The notes under the pieces are model-generated. The model was not told the origin of the DNA and ran no database searches. It worked only from the letters and a program-made list of their open reading frames with translations. A DNA stretch of 62,938 bases from Gammaproteobacteria bacterium (GTDB taxonomy: Bacteria > Pseudomonadota > Gammaproteobacteria > Eutrophobiales > Eutrophobiaceae). The number at the start of each line of letters is the position of its first letter. The first letter of the stretch is position 1. The stretch covers positions 1-62,938 of the forward strand of contig JAJDUB010000026.1 of the NCBI GenBank assembly GCA_022826885.1, written 5' to 3'. This document shows, piece after piece, positions 52,646 to 61,911 of this stretch. Made by a program: the position numbers and the translations under genes.

Positions 52646-53890
52646 ATGAACGGCATGAATTCCATCAGGATAAATGAGGACAGGCTGTGGAGCAGCATCA
52701 CGGAGATGGGCCGCCACGGCGCATTGCCCGGGGGCGGCTGCTGCCGGTTGGCCCTCACCAGGGAGGACAAGATGGGACGGGACCTGTTTGTGCGGTGGGC
52801 AAAGGAAGCCGGATGTGCGGTATCGGTCGACCAGGTCGGAAACGTCTATGCCAGGCGCGGCGGACAGGACCCCGATTTGCCGGCGGTTGCAACCGGCAGT
52901 CACCTGGATACCCAGCCCCATGGCGGCAGGTTCGACGGGATTTATGGCGTGCTGGCAGGCCTGGAAGTCGTTCGCACGCTGAACGACAACAATGTCAGGA
53001 CGCAAAAACCGGTTGACGTGATTGTCTGGACCAACGAGGAAGCGGCCCGTTTCCCGCCCCCGCTGACGGGCTCGCAGGTATTTGCCGGGAAACTGAAAAC
53101 AGAAGACGTCCACCGCACCCTCACCAGTGACGGTGCGACGGTGAAAGACGATCTCATGGACATCGGGTATTACGGCAGTGAAATACCCGGCTCCAGGAAG
53201 CTGGATGCGTTTATAGAAGCGCACATCGAGCAAGGCCCCGTGCTGGAAAAAGAGGTAAAAACGATAGGCGTCGTGGATTGCGTGCAGGGGGCTTTTGCCG
53301 CTGAAGTGACGCTTACCGGCGAGGACGGTCACGCCGGTACGGTTCAATTGGATATGCGGCGAGATGCCTGCCTTGGCGCGGCCGAGATGATTGTCTGGTT
53401 AAACAGGCTGGCTACGGACACGGATGACCTGGCGAAAATGACCGTCGGCACTCTCAAAATCAACCCGAACTCCCTCAGCACCATACCCGGCCGGTCGTAT
53501 TTTACGATCGATTGCCGGCATCCCGACCGGGTAACCCTGGAGTCATTACGGGCCAGGGTGGAGAGCGGGCTGGCTGAAATAGCCGCCAGGCGGGCCCTCG
53601 GATTCGAATTCAGGATTATGCTGAAGAAACAACCGGTTAAATTCGATCAGAATATCGTATCAATCGTCGAACAAGCCACAAAAAACCTCGCATATCCTTA
53701 TAAACGGATGTTGAGCGGGGCCGGGCACGATGCCATGAACATAGCTGAACTGGCGCCCACGGCAATGATATTCATCCCCTGTGAAAAAGGCATCAGCCAC
53801 AATGAGGCTGAATCAGCGTCGCTATCGGACTCGGCTGCCGGCGCCAATGTATTGTTTCATGCCATGACGGAACTCGCAGGAGTGGTCTGA
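52646..53890 (+). CDS. M20-family ureido/carbamoyl hydrolase (allantoate amidohydrolase/carbamoylase-like)
   Basis: A 414-residue metal-dependent amidase of the HyuC/AmaB/AllC group. Signature boxes are present: ATGSHLDTQPHGGRFDG with metal ligands, WTNEEAARFPPPLTGS, EAHIEQGPVLE, GHAGTVQLDMRRDA (the usual GHAGTTPM is altered) and a late SGAGHDAMNIAEL. These enzymes remove the carbamoyl group from N-carbamoyl amino acids or from ureido acids, giving ammonia and CO2. It is three bases after the amidinotransferase-fold gene, consistent with successive steps on a guanidino substrate. Confidence 0.92.
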   Translation: MNGMNSIRINEDRLWSSITEMGRHGALPGGGCCRLALTREDKMGRDLFVRWAKEAGCAVSVDQVGNVYARRGGQDPDLPAVATGSHLDTQPHGGRFDGIYGVLAGLEVVRTLNDNNVRTQKPVDVIVWTNEEAARFPPPLTGSQVFAGKLKTEDVHRTLTSDGATVKDDLMDIGYYGSEIPGSRKLDAFIEAHIEQGPVLEKEVKTIGVVDCVQGAFAAEVTLTGEDGHAGTVQLDMRRDACLGAAEMIVWLNRLATDTDDLAKMTVGTLKINPNSLSTIPGRSYFTIDCRHPDRVTLESLRARVESGLAEIAARRALGFEFRIMLKKQPVKFDQNIVSIVEQATKNLAYPYKRMLSGAGHDAMNIAELAPTAMIFIPCEKGISHNEAESASLSDSAAGANVLFHAMTELAGVV

Positions 53891-53915
53891 ATTCCGTCAG
53901 ACGGTCCCACCCTGA

Positions 53916-54533
53916 TCAGTGCCGCTCTGCAAGCAGGCCAATCGCCAGGTTAATCATTATGTCGTTCAGGTTCTCAAGTTCCTGCCTGTGTTGCAGGAGA
54001 CACGCCATGATGCTCCCCAGCAGGACTGTCAGGAACACAAACGGGTCCATCTTCCTGAACCTGCCCGCATCATGACCGCGAATAACAATTTTGTTGAGCC
54101 TGTCATAAAGCGGCTGTAACAACGATGGGACCAGGATAGATTCCGGCGGTCCCAATACAGCATTGACGGACGGCAATCCACCAGGGGTGGAAAAATCCCG
54201 CGCCAGCAGGCGCGCATACGCTTTATGTTTAACCAGGAAATTCACCAGTTCATCTACGCCTTTGCTTATTGTTACAACCGGGTCGGGGTTATCATCATCC
54301 TGGAACTGGTGCGAGAGCTGGATAAATGCACGTTCGGCGACGGCTGTCAGGATACCGTCTCTCCCCTTGAAATGCGTATACAGTGACGGACGTTGAATAC
54401 CCAGTTTTTTGGCAATTTCATCCAGCACAAGTCCATCTATTCCCTGTTTCGCTATCATTTTCTCGGCTTCATCCACGATCAGATCGCGGGTTCTGGCCTT
54501 CAGGTGTCTTTTTTTCTTCCGCCTTATTGTCAT
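53916..54533 (-). CDS. TetR-family transcriptional regulator
   Basis: A 205-residue regulator with an N-terminal TetR HTH (DLIVDEAEKMIAKQGIDGLV; DEIAKKLGIQRPSLYTHFKG) and an alpha-helical effector domain. The N-terminus is very basic (RRKKKRHLKARTR). It is the last gene of the minus-strand group with an MDR oxidoreductase and a GPH transporter, 27 bases after the former, and probably controls that group or the divergent TonB operon. Ligand unknown. Confidence 0.9.
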   Translation of the reverse strand: MTIRRKKKRHLKARTRDLIVDEAEKMIAKQGIDGLVLDEIAKKLGIQRPSLYTHFKGRDGILTAVAERAFIQLSHQFQDDDNPDPVVTISKGVDELVNFLVKHKAYARLLARDFSTPGGLPSVNAVLGPPESILVPSLLQPLYDRLNKIVIRGHDAGRFRKMDPFVFLTVLLGSIMACLLQHRQELENLNDIMINLAIGLLAERH

Positions 54534-54560
54534 TGCTCTATTTAATTCCAGTCGTACGAT

Positions 54561-55535
54561 CTACATTTTCAGCAGCAGTTTGCCCGATACCGTTCTGCTT
54601 TCCATTTTCTCATGCATTTCCCGGCATTTCTCCAGGGGGAATACCGCGGCAATGGGTAGATCAAGTTTACCCTCGGTAAAGGCAGCCGTTATATATTCCA
54701 CCCCCTTTCGCCAGGCTGCCGGGTCTTGCATGGCATGTATGGTTTCGAAACCTGCAAATGAAGTTGAGCGTTCATACAATTTATCCCGAAGGTTCTCGAC
54801 CGGCCAACCTTCGGCTTCACCGATGTTAACAAGACGGCCATAGTGACGGAGTGCATCCAGGCTGCGGTAACCGGTTTCACCGCCCAGAGAATCGATAACC
54901 AGATCGACTCCCCGGCCATTGGTGAAATCCAGAACGGCCTTGACAAAATCCTCCTTGCTTCGATTGACAACACGTTCCGCGCCGAATGCCAGTGCCTGTT
55001 CACCCTTTCTGTCCGAACTGACCGTACCGATTACCCGGGCGCCCATCTGTGCGGCCATCTGGGTAGTCATCAACCCCACACCACCGCCTATGGCATGGAT
55101 CAACAGCGTTTCTCCTTCTTTTAATGAATACGCAGAATTCAGCAGGTGATAAGCAGTTAATGAAACAATTGGAAAAGCAGCGCCCAGGGTATCCGGGATG
55201 GCTTCTGGAAGCGGTATGATCAAATCAGGATACGTGACACATTTTTCGGCGTATCCGCCGCTTGGCAGGATTGCGCCAACGCGTTGACCTTCAGTGAGTC
55301 CTTTCACGTCCTCACCACACTTCCTGATCGTCCCGCAGACCTCGTTGCCCGGTATCATCGGATAGGTGAGGGACTTGTCGGGATATACCCCTCTGCGTTT
55401 CTCCGTATCCATCCAGTTACAACTTGCATAGCGGACATCGATCAGGACCTCACCGGGTCCGGCCACAGGCTCCGGTATCCGGGTTAATTCCAGTTGCGAT
55501 ACGTCACCGGGCTGTTTTACGACAATTGCGCGCAT
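54561..55535 (-). CDS. Quinone oxidoreductase-like MDR reductase
   Basis: A 324-residue medium-chain dehydrogenase/reductase without structural zinc ligands, as in quinone oxidoreductase/enoyl reductases. It starts MRAIVVKQPGDVSQLELTRI; NADP site is HAIGGGVGLMTTQMAAQMGA, with VVNRSKEDFVKAVLDFTNGR and VDLVIDSLGGETG following. It reduces an activated C=C or quinone with NADPH. It lies between GPH transporter and TetR genes in one operon. Confidence 0.92.
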   Translation of the reverse strand: MRAIVVKQPGDVSQLELTRIPEPVAGPGEVLIDVRYASCNWMDTEKRRGVYPDKSLTYPMIPGNEVCGTIRKCGEDVKGLTEGQRVGAILPSGGYAEKCVTYPDLIIPLPEAIPDTLGAAFPIVSLTAYHLLNSAYSLKEGETLLIHAIGGGVGLMTTQMAAQMGARVIGTVSSDRKGEQALAFGAERVVNRSKEDFVKAVLDFTNGRGVDLVIDSLGGETGYRSLDALRHYGRLVNIGEAEGWPVENLRDKLYERSTSFAGFETIHAMQDPAAWRKGVEYITAAFTEGKLDLPIAAVFPLEKCREMHEKMESRTVSGKLLLKM

Positions 55536-55558
55536 GTTCGGTTGTTCTCCATTTCTTT

Positions 55559-56938
55559 CTAGTTGGCTGTAAGGTTACTGTCTGCTTCAGTATTTGCCCT
55601 TGATGTCATCATGTGATGTGTAAGCGGATAGACCAGCATGATTATGCCAGCAATGACGAAGAGTATGGCCGGCGCAACGTCGGTTGCTATTCTTATACCC
55701 ATCAGAGCATCAGATGTCTGTTCTACTATTTCCTTACCTGCGGATTCGAGATAGCCGAAGATGCTCAGGATAGCACCGGCAACCAGGCTACCCAAGGCAA
55801 AGCCTGTCTTTTCAAAAGCTATCATGCCCCCCGAGAAAATTCCCCCCCGTTCCATCCCGGAGAACCATCGATCCCACTGGATAACATCCGGCAATATGGA
55901 CCAGGCGATGACTTGCGTACCTCCAAATCCCAGACCGAAGATCACACAGAATAACCAGACCTGGGAAAGGGGAGATTGAGCATCTACCAGGAACAGACAC
56001 AAAGAACCTGTTGCCATCATCCCCAGGGCCGTGATGAAGCAGCTTTTTTTCTCAATTGTTTTAGTGACGACTGTCCACAGTGGTATGGCCAGAATTGCAG
56101 GGACCAGGATAAAAAACCAGATAACGGAGAGAGCCTCGGGACGTTCCAGCGTATAGCGGGCAAAATACGGTACGGTTCCGGTGAAGCACCCCATTCCTGT
56201 TACATAGATGACAAAACTCAGCATAAATATATTGAATGGACGATTGTTCAGGGCGACCTTGATTTGCCGCTTGACGGGGATGGTGTGAGCGTCCCGACCG
56301 GCAAATCGCGCCCTGGCTGTGCCGAAGAAGGCCGCGACAAAAGCACCCCCGCAGACTACGGCGGCAACAAATGACATCAACGCATAGCCTTTCTCTCCAC
56401 CACCTGCACTGATTACAATCCATGGTGCAAGCACACCGCCAATCAGTCCGCCTGTAAGGGAAAAAAAGGCGCGGGTAGACATGAGCTTGGTACGCTGATA
56501 ATTATCATCCGTCATCTCCGGGGGCATGGCGTAGTAGGGCACCATGAATATGGTGACCCCGGTTTGAACAATGATAAACACCCCTATGACATATGCGAGG
56601 CGGGCATACATGGATTCGTATAAAGGCGCAGAGAAGAGAAACACAAGAGATACTGCTACCGTTACTCCCCCCAGTAACAGATAAGGACGACGACGCCCCC
56701 AGCGAGTATGTGTACGATCACTGATGATACCCATAATGGGGTCCGTGATGATGTCAAATATGCGTGAGCCGAACAAAGCCAGGCCTGCAAGCGCAGCCGG
56801 AATGGCCAGTATGTCCGTCATATAAACGAGCAAGAAAAGAATGGGCACCTGGACAATCAGGCCCGTTCCCAGCCCTGCAATTCCGAAACCAAGATAAGGA
56901 GGTGCTTCTTTCATCTCATTGTGACTTGACGTATTCAC
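55559..56938 (-). CDS. MFS transporter of the GPH (MelB-like) family
   Basis: A 459-residue protein with twelve predicted spans. The MelB-type motif SRIFDIITDPIMGIISDRTH, with its conserved Asp residues in helix 2, and RTHTRWGRRRPYLLLGG mark the glycoside-pentoside-hexuronide cation symporters. Helix 4 contains MVPYYAMPPEMTDD. Length is typical. The family imports sugars, but many bacterial members beside MDR and TetR genes carry other organic acids, so the substrate is open. First gene of the minus-strand operon, divergent from a TonB receptor. Confidence 0.9.
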   Translation of the reverse strand: MNTSSHNEMKEAPPYLGFGIAGLGTGLIVQVPILFLLVYMTDILAIPAALAGLALFGSRIFDIITDPIMGIISDRTHTRWGRRRPYLLLGGVTVAVSLVFLFSAPLYESMYARLAYVIGVFIIVQTGVTIFMVPYYAMPPEMTDDNYQRTKLMSTRAFFSLTGGLIGGVLAPWIVISAGGGEKGYALMSFVAAVVCGGAFVAAFFGTARARFAGRDAHTIPVKRQIKVALNNRPFNIFMLSFVIYVTGMGCFTGTVPYFARYTLERPEALSVIWFFILVPAILAIPLWTVVTKTIEKKSCFITALGMMATGSLCLFLVDAQSPLSQVWLFCVIFGLGFGGTQVIAWSILPDVIQWDRWFSGMERGGIFSGGMIAFEKTGFALGSLVAGAILSIFGYLESAGKEIVEQTSDALMGIRIATDVAPAILFVIAGIIMLVYPLTHHMMTSRANTEADSNLTAN

Positions 56939-57090
56939 CAGCAGAATTTTACTATCCCGTGATTTTTATTTATGCTACACTATGTAGGGTAATCATATAA
57001 CATCAGATCTGACCTGTACAGAACGGATTAACAAGGAAATAACGAGGTAATAAGTTACTGTTTTTAAAACATTTTATGTTAGGAGGGGCT

Positions 57091-59301
57091 ATGAACAATA
57101 CGGTCAACACATTTAACAGAGCTGTTCTTGGACTGTTTCTGTTGAACTTTTTCCTGCCTGCCAATGCCCAGGGTGTATTGGAAGAAATTGTTGTTACGGC
57201 ACAAAAACGCGAACAGAATTTACAGGATGTTCCCGTTTCGGTAACCGCTTATTCCCGCGATATCATTCAGCAAATGGGTTTTCAGGAACCGCACGACGTC
57301 TTTTCCCAGGCGCCGAACGTGACCTTTAATGATGAAGGCACGATCCCGCAATTCAACGTGCGAGGTATCCAGTTATTCGATTTCGGTGACGGAAATGAAC
57401 CACCCGTCGGGTTTTATGTCGATGAGATATATTTCGGGACCATGGCCGGTCAGACAGCAGGGCTGTTTGATTTGGAACGGGTTGAAATACTGCGCGGGCC
57501 GCAAGGCACGTTATACGGCAGGAATACTACGGGCGGGTTGGTCCATTTCATATCACGCAAGCCTTCCGAACAATTTGAAGCCTCTGCATCTTTCCAATAC
57601 GGATCATATGATCAACTGATCTTTGAAGGCGGGGTTGGAGGCCCGATCAGCGATCGAGTAAGAGCTCGTGTCGCGTTGAAATATCACGAAGATGACGGGT
57701 GGCAGGACAATGATTTTACCGGAACTGATTTTGCCGTAACGGAGAGTCTGGCCGGGAGAGCTATGCTTGATATCGATGTGACGGACAATTTCAATGTGTT
57801 GTTCAATATCCATGGCGGTGATATAGATAATGTGACCCAAGGCTATGGCATGATGGGCCTGCTTGACCCTGTTACTTTTGCGCCCTGTTCAACCGCTGCA
57901 GCCAGGGCAGGAAATTGCGTCAATGCGGTAGGATTACCTTCAACACTGGATCCGAAAAAGGCAAATACTGATGTATCGACACTTGTCGAAGATATCGATA
58001 CGGCCGGCGGATATATCAAACTCACCTGGAATATGGGTGAGATGGAACTGGTATCGATTACCGGTTATGAGACCGTTGAAAAATATTTTGAAGAGGACGC
58101 GGATGCTTCTACTGCGCCGGTCACCTCCAACCTGAGCATAGTGACAGGCGGAGCCGTGCCCCTGGAAATACCTGCGTTTCTTGCTTTATACACCGTTGAT
58201 TCCGAACAGGTTACCCAGGAGGTCCGGCTTTCCGGCAGTTCGGAGAAAACAGACTGGGTGGCAGGCTTTTTTTATTATTATGACGACAAGGATCAACTGG
58301 ACTTCAATAACCCGCCAATTACTGCAATCCTTGGAACGGTTGGGTTTGATAACGAATCGCTATTGGAATCCGAATCCTGGGCTGTTTTTGCACAGGGAGA
58401 TTACAACCTGACAGATCAATGGGGGATAACGGCGGGGATACGCTACACGGAAGAGACGAAAGACCTGGTGATTTCGGACGACAGGCAGAATCCGGCATTT
58501 ACAGACAACGAAAGTCTGGATACCGACAAGGTAACATTTAAAGGGGGGATCAATTGGCGGCCCACTGAAGACACGCTGGTCTATGCAAGTGTGGCCAGGG
58601 GATTCAAGAGCGGAGCATTCAAAACCACGTTCGCGACTCCGGGCCTGGCTGCTCCTACTGCGGAAGAGGAATTGACCAATTATGAGCTTGGTCTTAAAGC
58701 TGAATTTTTGAATGGCAATATGCGATTGAATGCAGCCTTGTTTTACAGTGACTATAAAGACTTTCAGGTACAGACTGTTACAACCGTTAACGGTGTTCCA
58801 GGATCAATCCTGGCAAATGCCGGTGACGCCGATATAGTAGGGCTTGAGCTTGAGACCGTAATCGCGCCAACGGAAAACCTTGAGTTGATGCTCGGGGCCG
58901 GTTGGATTGACGCAAAGGTGGATTCAGAAAATCCGTTGTTCGATAATAACGAACTTGCTCTTGCGCCTGAATTTTCCCTGAATGGATTGGGGAGCCTGAC
59001 ATTGCCGTTTGATCTGAACGGCGGGAATGTAAAACTGAGTTCAAGTTTTTCCTATCTTGACAAGCATTTCATCACGCCGGAAAACAAGGACACGATTGTT
59101 CAGGACAGCTATGTGCTCTGGAATGCAAGACTCAGATTTGCAAGCCGGTCCGGACAATATTTCATCGAAGGGTTCGTTGACAATATCCTGGATGAAGAAT
59201 ACACAATCGGCGCATTCAGCGTGGGTGATTTCGCCTATAACGCCTTCATCTGGGGAAAACCCAGGTGGGCCGGGGTCAGAATCGGGTTTGATTATAATTA
59301 G
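57091..59301 (+). CDS. TonB-dependent outer-membrane receptor
   Basis: A 736-residue receptor of the IroN/FyuA-like class common in marine and sphingomonad genomes: signal peptide (LGLFLLNFFLPANAQ), TonB box LEEIVVTAQKREQNLQDVPV, plug (NVRGIQLFDFGDGNEPPVGF, then VEILRGPQGTLYGRNTTGG), and a barrel with terminal aromatic strand (GVRIGFDYN). The longer frame starts at 57076, but AGGAGG at 57081 before ATG 57091 decides the start. It heads a run with a membrane transporter, MmgE/PrpD and a deacetylase, so it probably imports their substrate across the outer membrane. Not obviously a siderophore receptor. Confidence 0.94.
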   Translation: MNNTVNTFNRAVLGLFLLNFFLPANAQGVLEEIVVTAQKREQNLQDVPVSVTAYSRDIIQQMGFQEPHDVFSQAPNVTFNDEGTIPQFNVRGIQLFDFGDGNEPPVGFYVDEIYFGTMAGQTAGLFDLERVEILRGPQGTLYGRNTTGGLVHFISRKPSEQFEASASFQYGSYDQLIFEGGVGGPISDRVRARVALKYHEDDGWQDNDFTGTDFAVTESLAGRAMLDIDVTDNFNVLFNIHGGDIDNVTQGYGMMGLLDPVTFAPCSTAAARAGNCVNAVGLPSTLDPKKANTDVSTLVEDIDTAGGYIKLTWNMGEMELVSITGYETVEKYFEEDADASTAPVTSNLSIVTGGAVPLEIPAFLALYTVDSEQVTQEVRLSGSSEKTDWVAGFFYYYDDKDQLDFNNPPITAILGTVGFDNESLLESESWAVFAQGDYNLTDQWGITAGIRYTEETKDLVISDDRQNPAFTDNESLDTDKVTFKGGINWRPTEDTLVYASVARGFKSGAFKTTFATPGLAAPTAEEELTNYELGLKAEFLNGNMRLNAALFYSDYKDFQVQTVTTVNGVPGSILANAGDADIVGLELETVIAPTENLELMLGAGWIDAKVDSENPLFDNNELALAPEFSLNGLGSLTLPFDLNGGNVKLSSSFSYLDKHFITPENKDTIVQDSYVLWNARLRFASRSGQYFIEGFVDNILDEEYTIGAFSVGDFAYNAFIWGKPRWAGVRIGFDYN

Positions 59302-59380
59302 GCTGGATACCTCTTCCGGATAAAATATCATGCCGTGCAGTAATAACATGCTGCACGACAGCACCTGAATATTCGTTCTC

Positions 59381-60493
59381 ATGTTCCACTCACGCGTTGT
59401 TCAGGCTTATGTCGTTCCGGTAGGGGTCTACCTTTCCATTTCCATCGCCGGAGGATACGGCACCGGCAGGGAGGTGGTGGAGTTTTATACCCGTCACGGG
59501 GCGTACGGCGGATTGTATGGCCTGGCGCTGACCGCAGTCGGCATTGCAGTTCTTACCGCCTTGACCTTTGAATTTGCCCGCCAGGTCAGGGCCTATGATT
59601 ACCGTACCTTTTTCAGGGCGTTGATAGGCCCGTTCTGGATAGCCTTTGAAATACTCTACTTCTGTCTGTTGTTGCTCGTGTTGGGGGTGGTAGGTTCCGC
59701 CGCGGGAGCGATGATTGCCGAACATACCGTGATACCGGAGAAAGTCGGACTGCTTATTATGCTGGGCACTGTCGCGGTGTTGATATTTTACGGCCGCGAA
59801 CTGGTAGAGAAAGTCATGGTGTTTCTCGCCCTGTTCCTGTACGGCGCGTTTCTGTTTTATTTCGTTGTCGTTTTTCCTGGTAGCTGGGAACAGATCGCAC
59901 TCGAGCTGGGAAAATCTTCACCGCCGTTACAAACGGACTGGATATTATCGGCATCCAAGTTCACCTTGTATTCTTCTGCGGCTGCGGTCTTTGCCCTGTT
60001 CGCGACCCGCGGCATAAGGACCAGGACAGAAGCGCTGGTAAGCGGCGCGTTGTGCGGGATATTCCTGATGTTGCCCGGCCTGTTTTTTCATGTCTCGTTC
60101 CTGGGTGCGTTGCCGGAGGTTATAACGCAAAAAGTACCCATCCACTGGATGATCACCAACCTGGATAATGACGTGCTGCTCCCGGTTTACCTGCTGGCGA
60201 TGCTGGGGACATTTTTAGGCACGGGTTCCGGTTTTATCCAGGCGCTCAATGAGAGGCTGGACGGCTGGTCGATGGAGCGGCTTGGGAGAGTTTTGTCGCC
60301 GGCTGCGCATTCCGGCGTGGCAATCGGTGGCTTGCTGGTCAGCGCGCTGTTCGGGCAACTGGGTATTATAATGCTGATTGCCAGGGGTTACGGCACGATT
60401 GCCTGGGGTTTCCTGTTGGTATACGTTTTACCGGTGCTGTTTATCGCCACTTATAAAATATTTTTGAACAAACCAACCGAAACAACCGGATAA
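59381..60493 (+). CDS. Ten-to-eleven-span membrane transporter, YkvI-like
   Basis: A 370-residue hydrophobic protein with spans throughout (VVPVGVYLSISIAGGYGTG; AFEILYFCLLLLVLGVVGSA; TLYSSAAAVFALFATRG; GVAIGGLLVSALFGQLGIIM). The early broken-helix GGYGTGREV and the overall pattern recall the YkvI/APC-fold group of uncharacterised transporters. Placed eight bases before MmgE/PrpD and after the TonB receptor, it is a candidate inner-membrane importer for the same compound. Family assignment is tentative. Confidence 0.7.
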   Translation: MFHSRVVQAYVVPVGVYLSISIAGGYGTGREVVEFYTRHGAYGGLYGLALTAVGIAVLTALTFEFARQVRAYDYRTFFRALIGPFWIAFEILYFCLLLLVLGVVGSAAGAMIAEHTVIPEKVGLLIMLGTVAVLIFYGRELVEKVMVFLALFLYGAFLFYFVVVFPGSWEQIALELGKSSPPLQTDWILSASKFTLYSSAAAVFALFATRGIRTRTEALVSGALCGIFLMLPGLFFHVSFLGALPEVITQKVPIHWMITNLDNDVLLPVYLLAMLGTFLGTGSGFIQALNERLDGWSMERLGRVLSPAAHSGVAIGGLLVSALFGQLGIIMLIARGYGTIAWGFLLVYVLPVLFIATYKIFLNKPTETTG

Positions 60494-60500
60494 CAGGCGC

Positions 60501-61883
60501 ATGTCTGGCCCAGCGACGGAAAAAATTGCGGATTACATTACCGGGGCATCGTTTTCTGATTTACCCGACGAGGTGGTCAGAAAAGCGAAATTCTGGTTGC
60601 TCGATTCAATCGGCTGCGGTTTCGGCGGCAGTCAATCGGCGCTGGGGCAGACGGCCGTCAGTGCGCTTGCAAACATCTCATCCGGTAATGCCGGGGTGCT
60701 GGGTTGCAGTGAAAAAGTCAGCGTCGGGACATCGGCTTTTCTGAATGCAATGCTGATCAACGCGTTGGATTACGACGACAGCAGCGCTGCAGGTCATTTG
60801 TCTTCGACCCTGGTTGGAACCCTGCTTGCAATGAGGGAGCAGACAGATGTAAGCGGGCGTCATTTGCTGTTGAGTTATATCACGGGATACGAGGTCGGCG
60901 CCCGGGTAGCGAAAGCCGGGTGGCCCTCTGCTGAGCGTTTTGCCGAAGTGTGGGGGCTGGGGACCAACCAGACATTCGGGGCCGTGGCTGCGGCAGCGAA
61001 GTTGAGAGGGTTGAGCAAATTACAAACCCTGAATGCGCTGGGCATCGCCGGCGCCGGCGCGCCGGTGCCGTCCGGCCAGAAATGGGGTTGGGATAACCGG
61101 CCGCTGACCTGGGTCAAGGATGCGGTGGCAATGCCGGCGCAAATCGGGATTGTTTCGACGACGCTGGCCGAATCGGGGTTCCTCGGTTGCAGGGACATAT
61201 TGGACGGCCCGCAGGGGTTCTGGAGGATGGCGGCTTCCGACCGGTGTGATTTTGATCTACTGACGCGCGGACTCGGTTCCGACTATTTCATTATGGATGC
61301 CAGTATCAAGACCTGGTCCTGTTGCTGGTTTATTCACCCCACACTGGATATCGTTAAAAGTATTGTCCGGGATAACGGCCTGACTCACCAGGATATCGCA
61401 CAGATCGACGTCTGGTCCTTGACGGATCTCAGCGAGATGTTCACTGCCATTGAACCTGAGGAGCTGGTGGATGCGCAGTTCAGCCTTCCCTATTGTGTGG
61501 CATTGGTATTATTGGGAATACCGACGGGACCGGGATGGTTCAACAGGGACTTGTTCCATGATGAAACAGTGCTGTCCATCGGTGCCCGGGTAAAAATCCA
61601 TCCGGACAGCAGGAGTGATGATATATTTCATAACGAAGACCGGCGTATCACTGCGCGGGTCGTCATTACGACTAATAGTGGCGCCAGATTTGAAGGATCT
61701 GCGCCTGCGCCCAGGGGCACACCGATGATTCCGGTATCTGATGAAGAGATTACGGAGAAATATCTTGCCATGGCGATCCCGGTGACAGGTCCCGAAAAGG
61801 CCCGGGCACTGAAGGACTTCGTATTGGCCCTGGAAACCCATGACAGCGTCGCGGCTTTGTCGGAACTGACGGCGGCCCAATGA
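60501..61883 (+). CDS. MmgE/PrpD-family protein
   Basis: A 460-residue member of the family of 2-methylcitrate dehydratase (PrpD), immune-responsive gene 1 and related small-acid enzymes. Boxes include IADYITGASFSDLPDEVV, KFWLLDSIGCGFGGSQS, NALDYDDSSAAGHLSSTLVG (with the family's active-site aspartates) and KTWSCCWFIHPTLDIV. A dehydratase, decarboxylase or isomerase role on a small carboxylic acid is plausible. No prpB or prpC is near, so methylcitrate cycling is not supported; substrate unknown. Confidence 0.9.
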   Translation: MSGPATEKIADYITGASFSDLPDEVVRKAKFWLLDSIGCGFGGSQSALGQTAVSALANISSGNAGVLGCSEKVSVGTSAFLNAMLINALDYDDSSAAGHLSSTLVGTLLAMREQTDVSGRHLLLSYITGYEVGARVAKAGWPSAERFAEVWGLGTNQTFGAVAAAAKLRGLSKLQTLNALGIAGAGAPVPSGQKWGWDNRPLTWVKDAVAMPAQIGIVSTTLAESGFLGCRDILDGPQGFWRMAASDRCDFDLLTRGLGSDYFIMDASIKTWSCCWFIHPTLDIVKSIVRDNGLTHQDIAQIDVWSLTDLSEMFTAIEPEELVDAQFSLPYCVALVLLGIPTGPGWFNRDLFHDETVLSIGARVKIHPDSRSDDIFHNEDRRITARVVITTNSGARFEGSAPAPRGTPMIPVSDEEITEKYLAMAIPVTGPEKARALKDFVLALETHDSVAALSELTAAQ

Positions 61884-61911
61884 TTTTTCTATAACCAGGA
61901 TAATTCAGACC

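Noticed and set aside
60501..61883. Methylcitrate-cycle enzyme PrpD
   Set aside because: Family fits, but prpB, prpC and acnD are absent nearby, so the specific role is not supported.
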